Part shown: positions 5,456-5,542 of the stretch, one piece after another
Layout: each line of letters opens with the position of its first letter
How positions within the stretch are numbered: the first letter of the stretch is position 1
Assembly (NCBI GenBank): GCA_026193735.1
Contig: JAPHUJ010000063.1
Location: 1-5,542, forward strand
DNA length: 5,542 nt
Direction of reading: 5' to 3'
From: Sulfurovum sp.
Lineage (GTDB): Bacteria; Campylobacterota; Campylobacteria; Campylobacterales; Sulfurovaceae
The notes under the pieces: model-generated
The model's database searches: none
What the model saw: only the letters and a program-made list of their open reading frames with translations
Told to the model about the DNA's origin: nothing
Made by a program: the position numbers and the translations under genes

Positions 5456-5542
5456 ATGGCTTTAGGTAGGGGACTGGGAGAAATTCTTTCTGAAGTGGAA
5501 GAGGCTTACGGAAAAGACCTTAGTAGCATCGATAGTTTTGAA
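5456..5542 (+). CDS. parB: Chromosome-partitioning protein ParB, 5' part only
   Basis: Only the first 29 codons are present; the gene runs off the window. The start MALGRGLGEILSEVEEAYG has the LGRGLG motif that opens chromosomal ParB/Spo0J proteins. This motif lies in the N-terminal region that interacts with ParA and stimulates its ATPase. The parS-binding helix-turn-helix and dimerisation domains would lie beyond the edge. The ATG follows the parA stop by three bases and has AAGAGG (5443-5448) seven bases upstream, still inside parA, so the two proteins are made from one message. No consensus parS (TGTTTCACGTGAAACA) was seen by eye in this window. Confidence 0.93.
   Translation, partial: MALGRGLGEILSEVEEAYGKDLSSIDSFE

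Noticed and set aside
1..5542. parS site for the ParB encoded at the right edge
   Set aside because: No match to TGTTTCACGTGAAACA or a close half-site was found by eye; the sites may lie outside the window or have a different sequence.

Overview
The window is a compact, AT-rich, housekeeping stretch of a bacterial chromosome. The gene order rplU-rpmA-(lipoprotein)-obgE-proB-fmt-birA-parA-parB matches, from memory, the order in Campylobacter jejuni and related Campylobacterota (Epsilonproteobacteria). The promoters fit that group too: a strong TATAAT -10 box with an upstream T-rich/G extension and no recognisable -35. A free-living, Sulfurovum- or Sulfurimonas-like member is my best guess from protein character and AT-richness; genus is not provable from the sequence alone.

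Layout. (1) 1-625, plus strand: a promoter at the window edge, then ribosomal proteins L21 (rplU) and L27 (rpmA), with the rpmA ribosome binding site overlapping the rplU stop. (2) 626-676: two tandem perfect hairpins lie between the converging rpmA and a minus-strand gene. (3) 677-982, minus strand: a small lipoprotein of unknown function with a two-cysteine C-terminal motif; it is the only gene against the general direction. (4) 983-1116: a divergent promoter region with back-to-back -10 boxes, followed by an obgE leader containing a direct repeat and a potential bulged hairpin. (5) 1117-5542, plus strand: obgE, proB, fmt, birA, parA and the start of parB, tightly packed (gaps of 9 and 30 bases, then 4-base overlaps at fmt/birA and birA/parA, then a 3-base gap) and most simply read as one transcription unit running off the right edge.

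How the genes fit together. rplU, rpmA, obgE and fmt all serve translation: large-subunit proteins, a ribosome-associated GTPase and initiator-tRNA formylation. proB starts proline synthesis, birA attaches biotin to acetyl-CoA carboxylase, and parA/parB segregate the chromosome. The cluster links growth-related functions by co-transcription rather than forming a single pathway.

I found no mobile element, CRISPR array, tRNA or rRNA, and no clear new biological system. The points most worth a second look are the lipoprotein inserted in reverse orientation in a conserved cluster, the replacement of three arginines in the BirA biotinyl-AMP loop, and the structured obgE leader with its divergent promoter pair.
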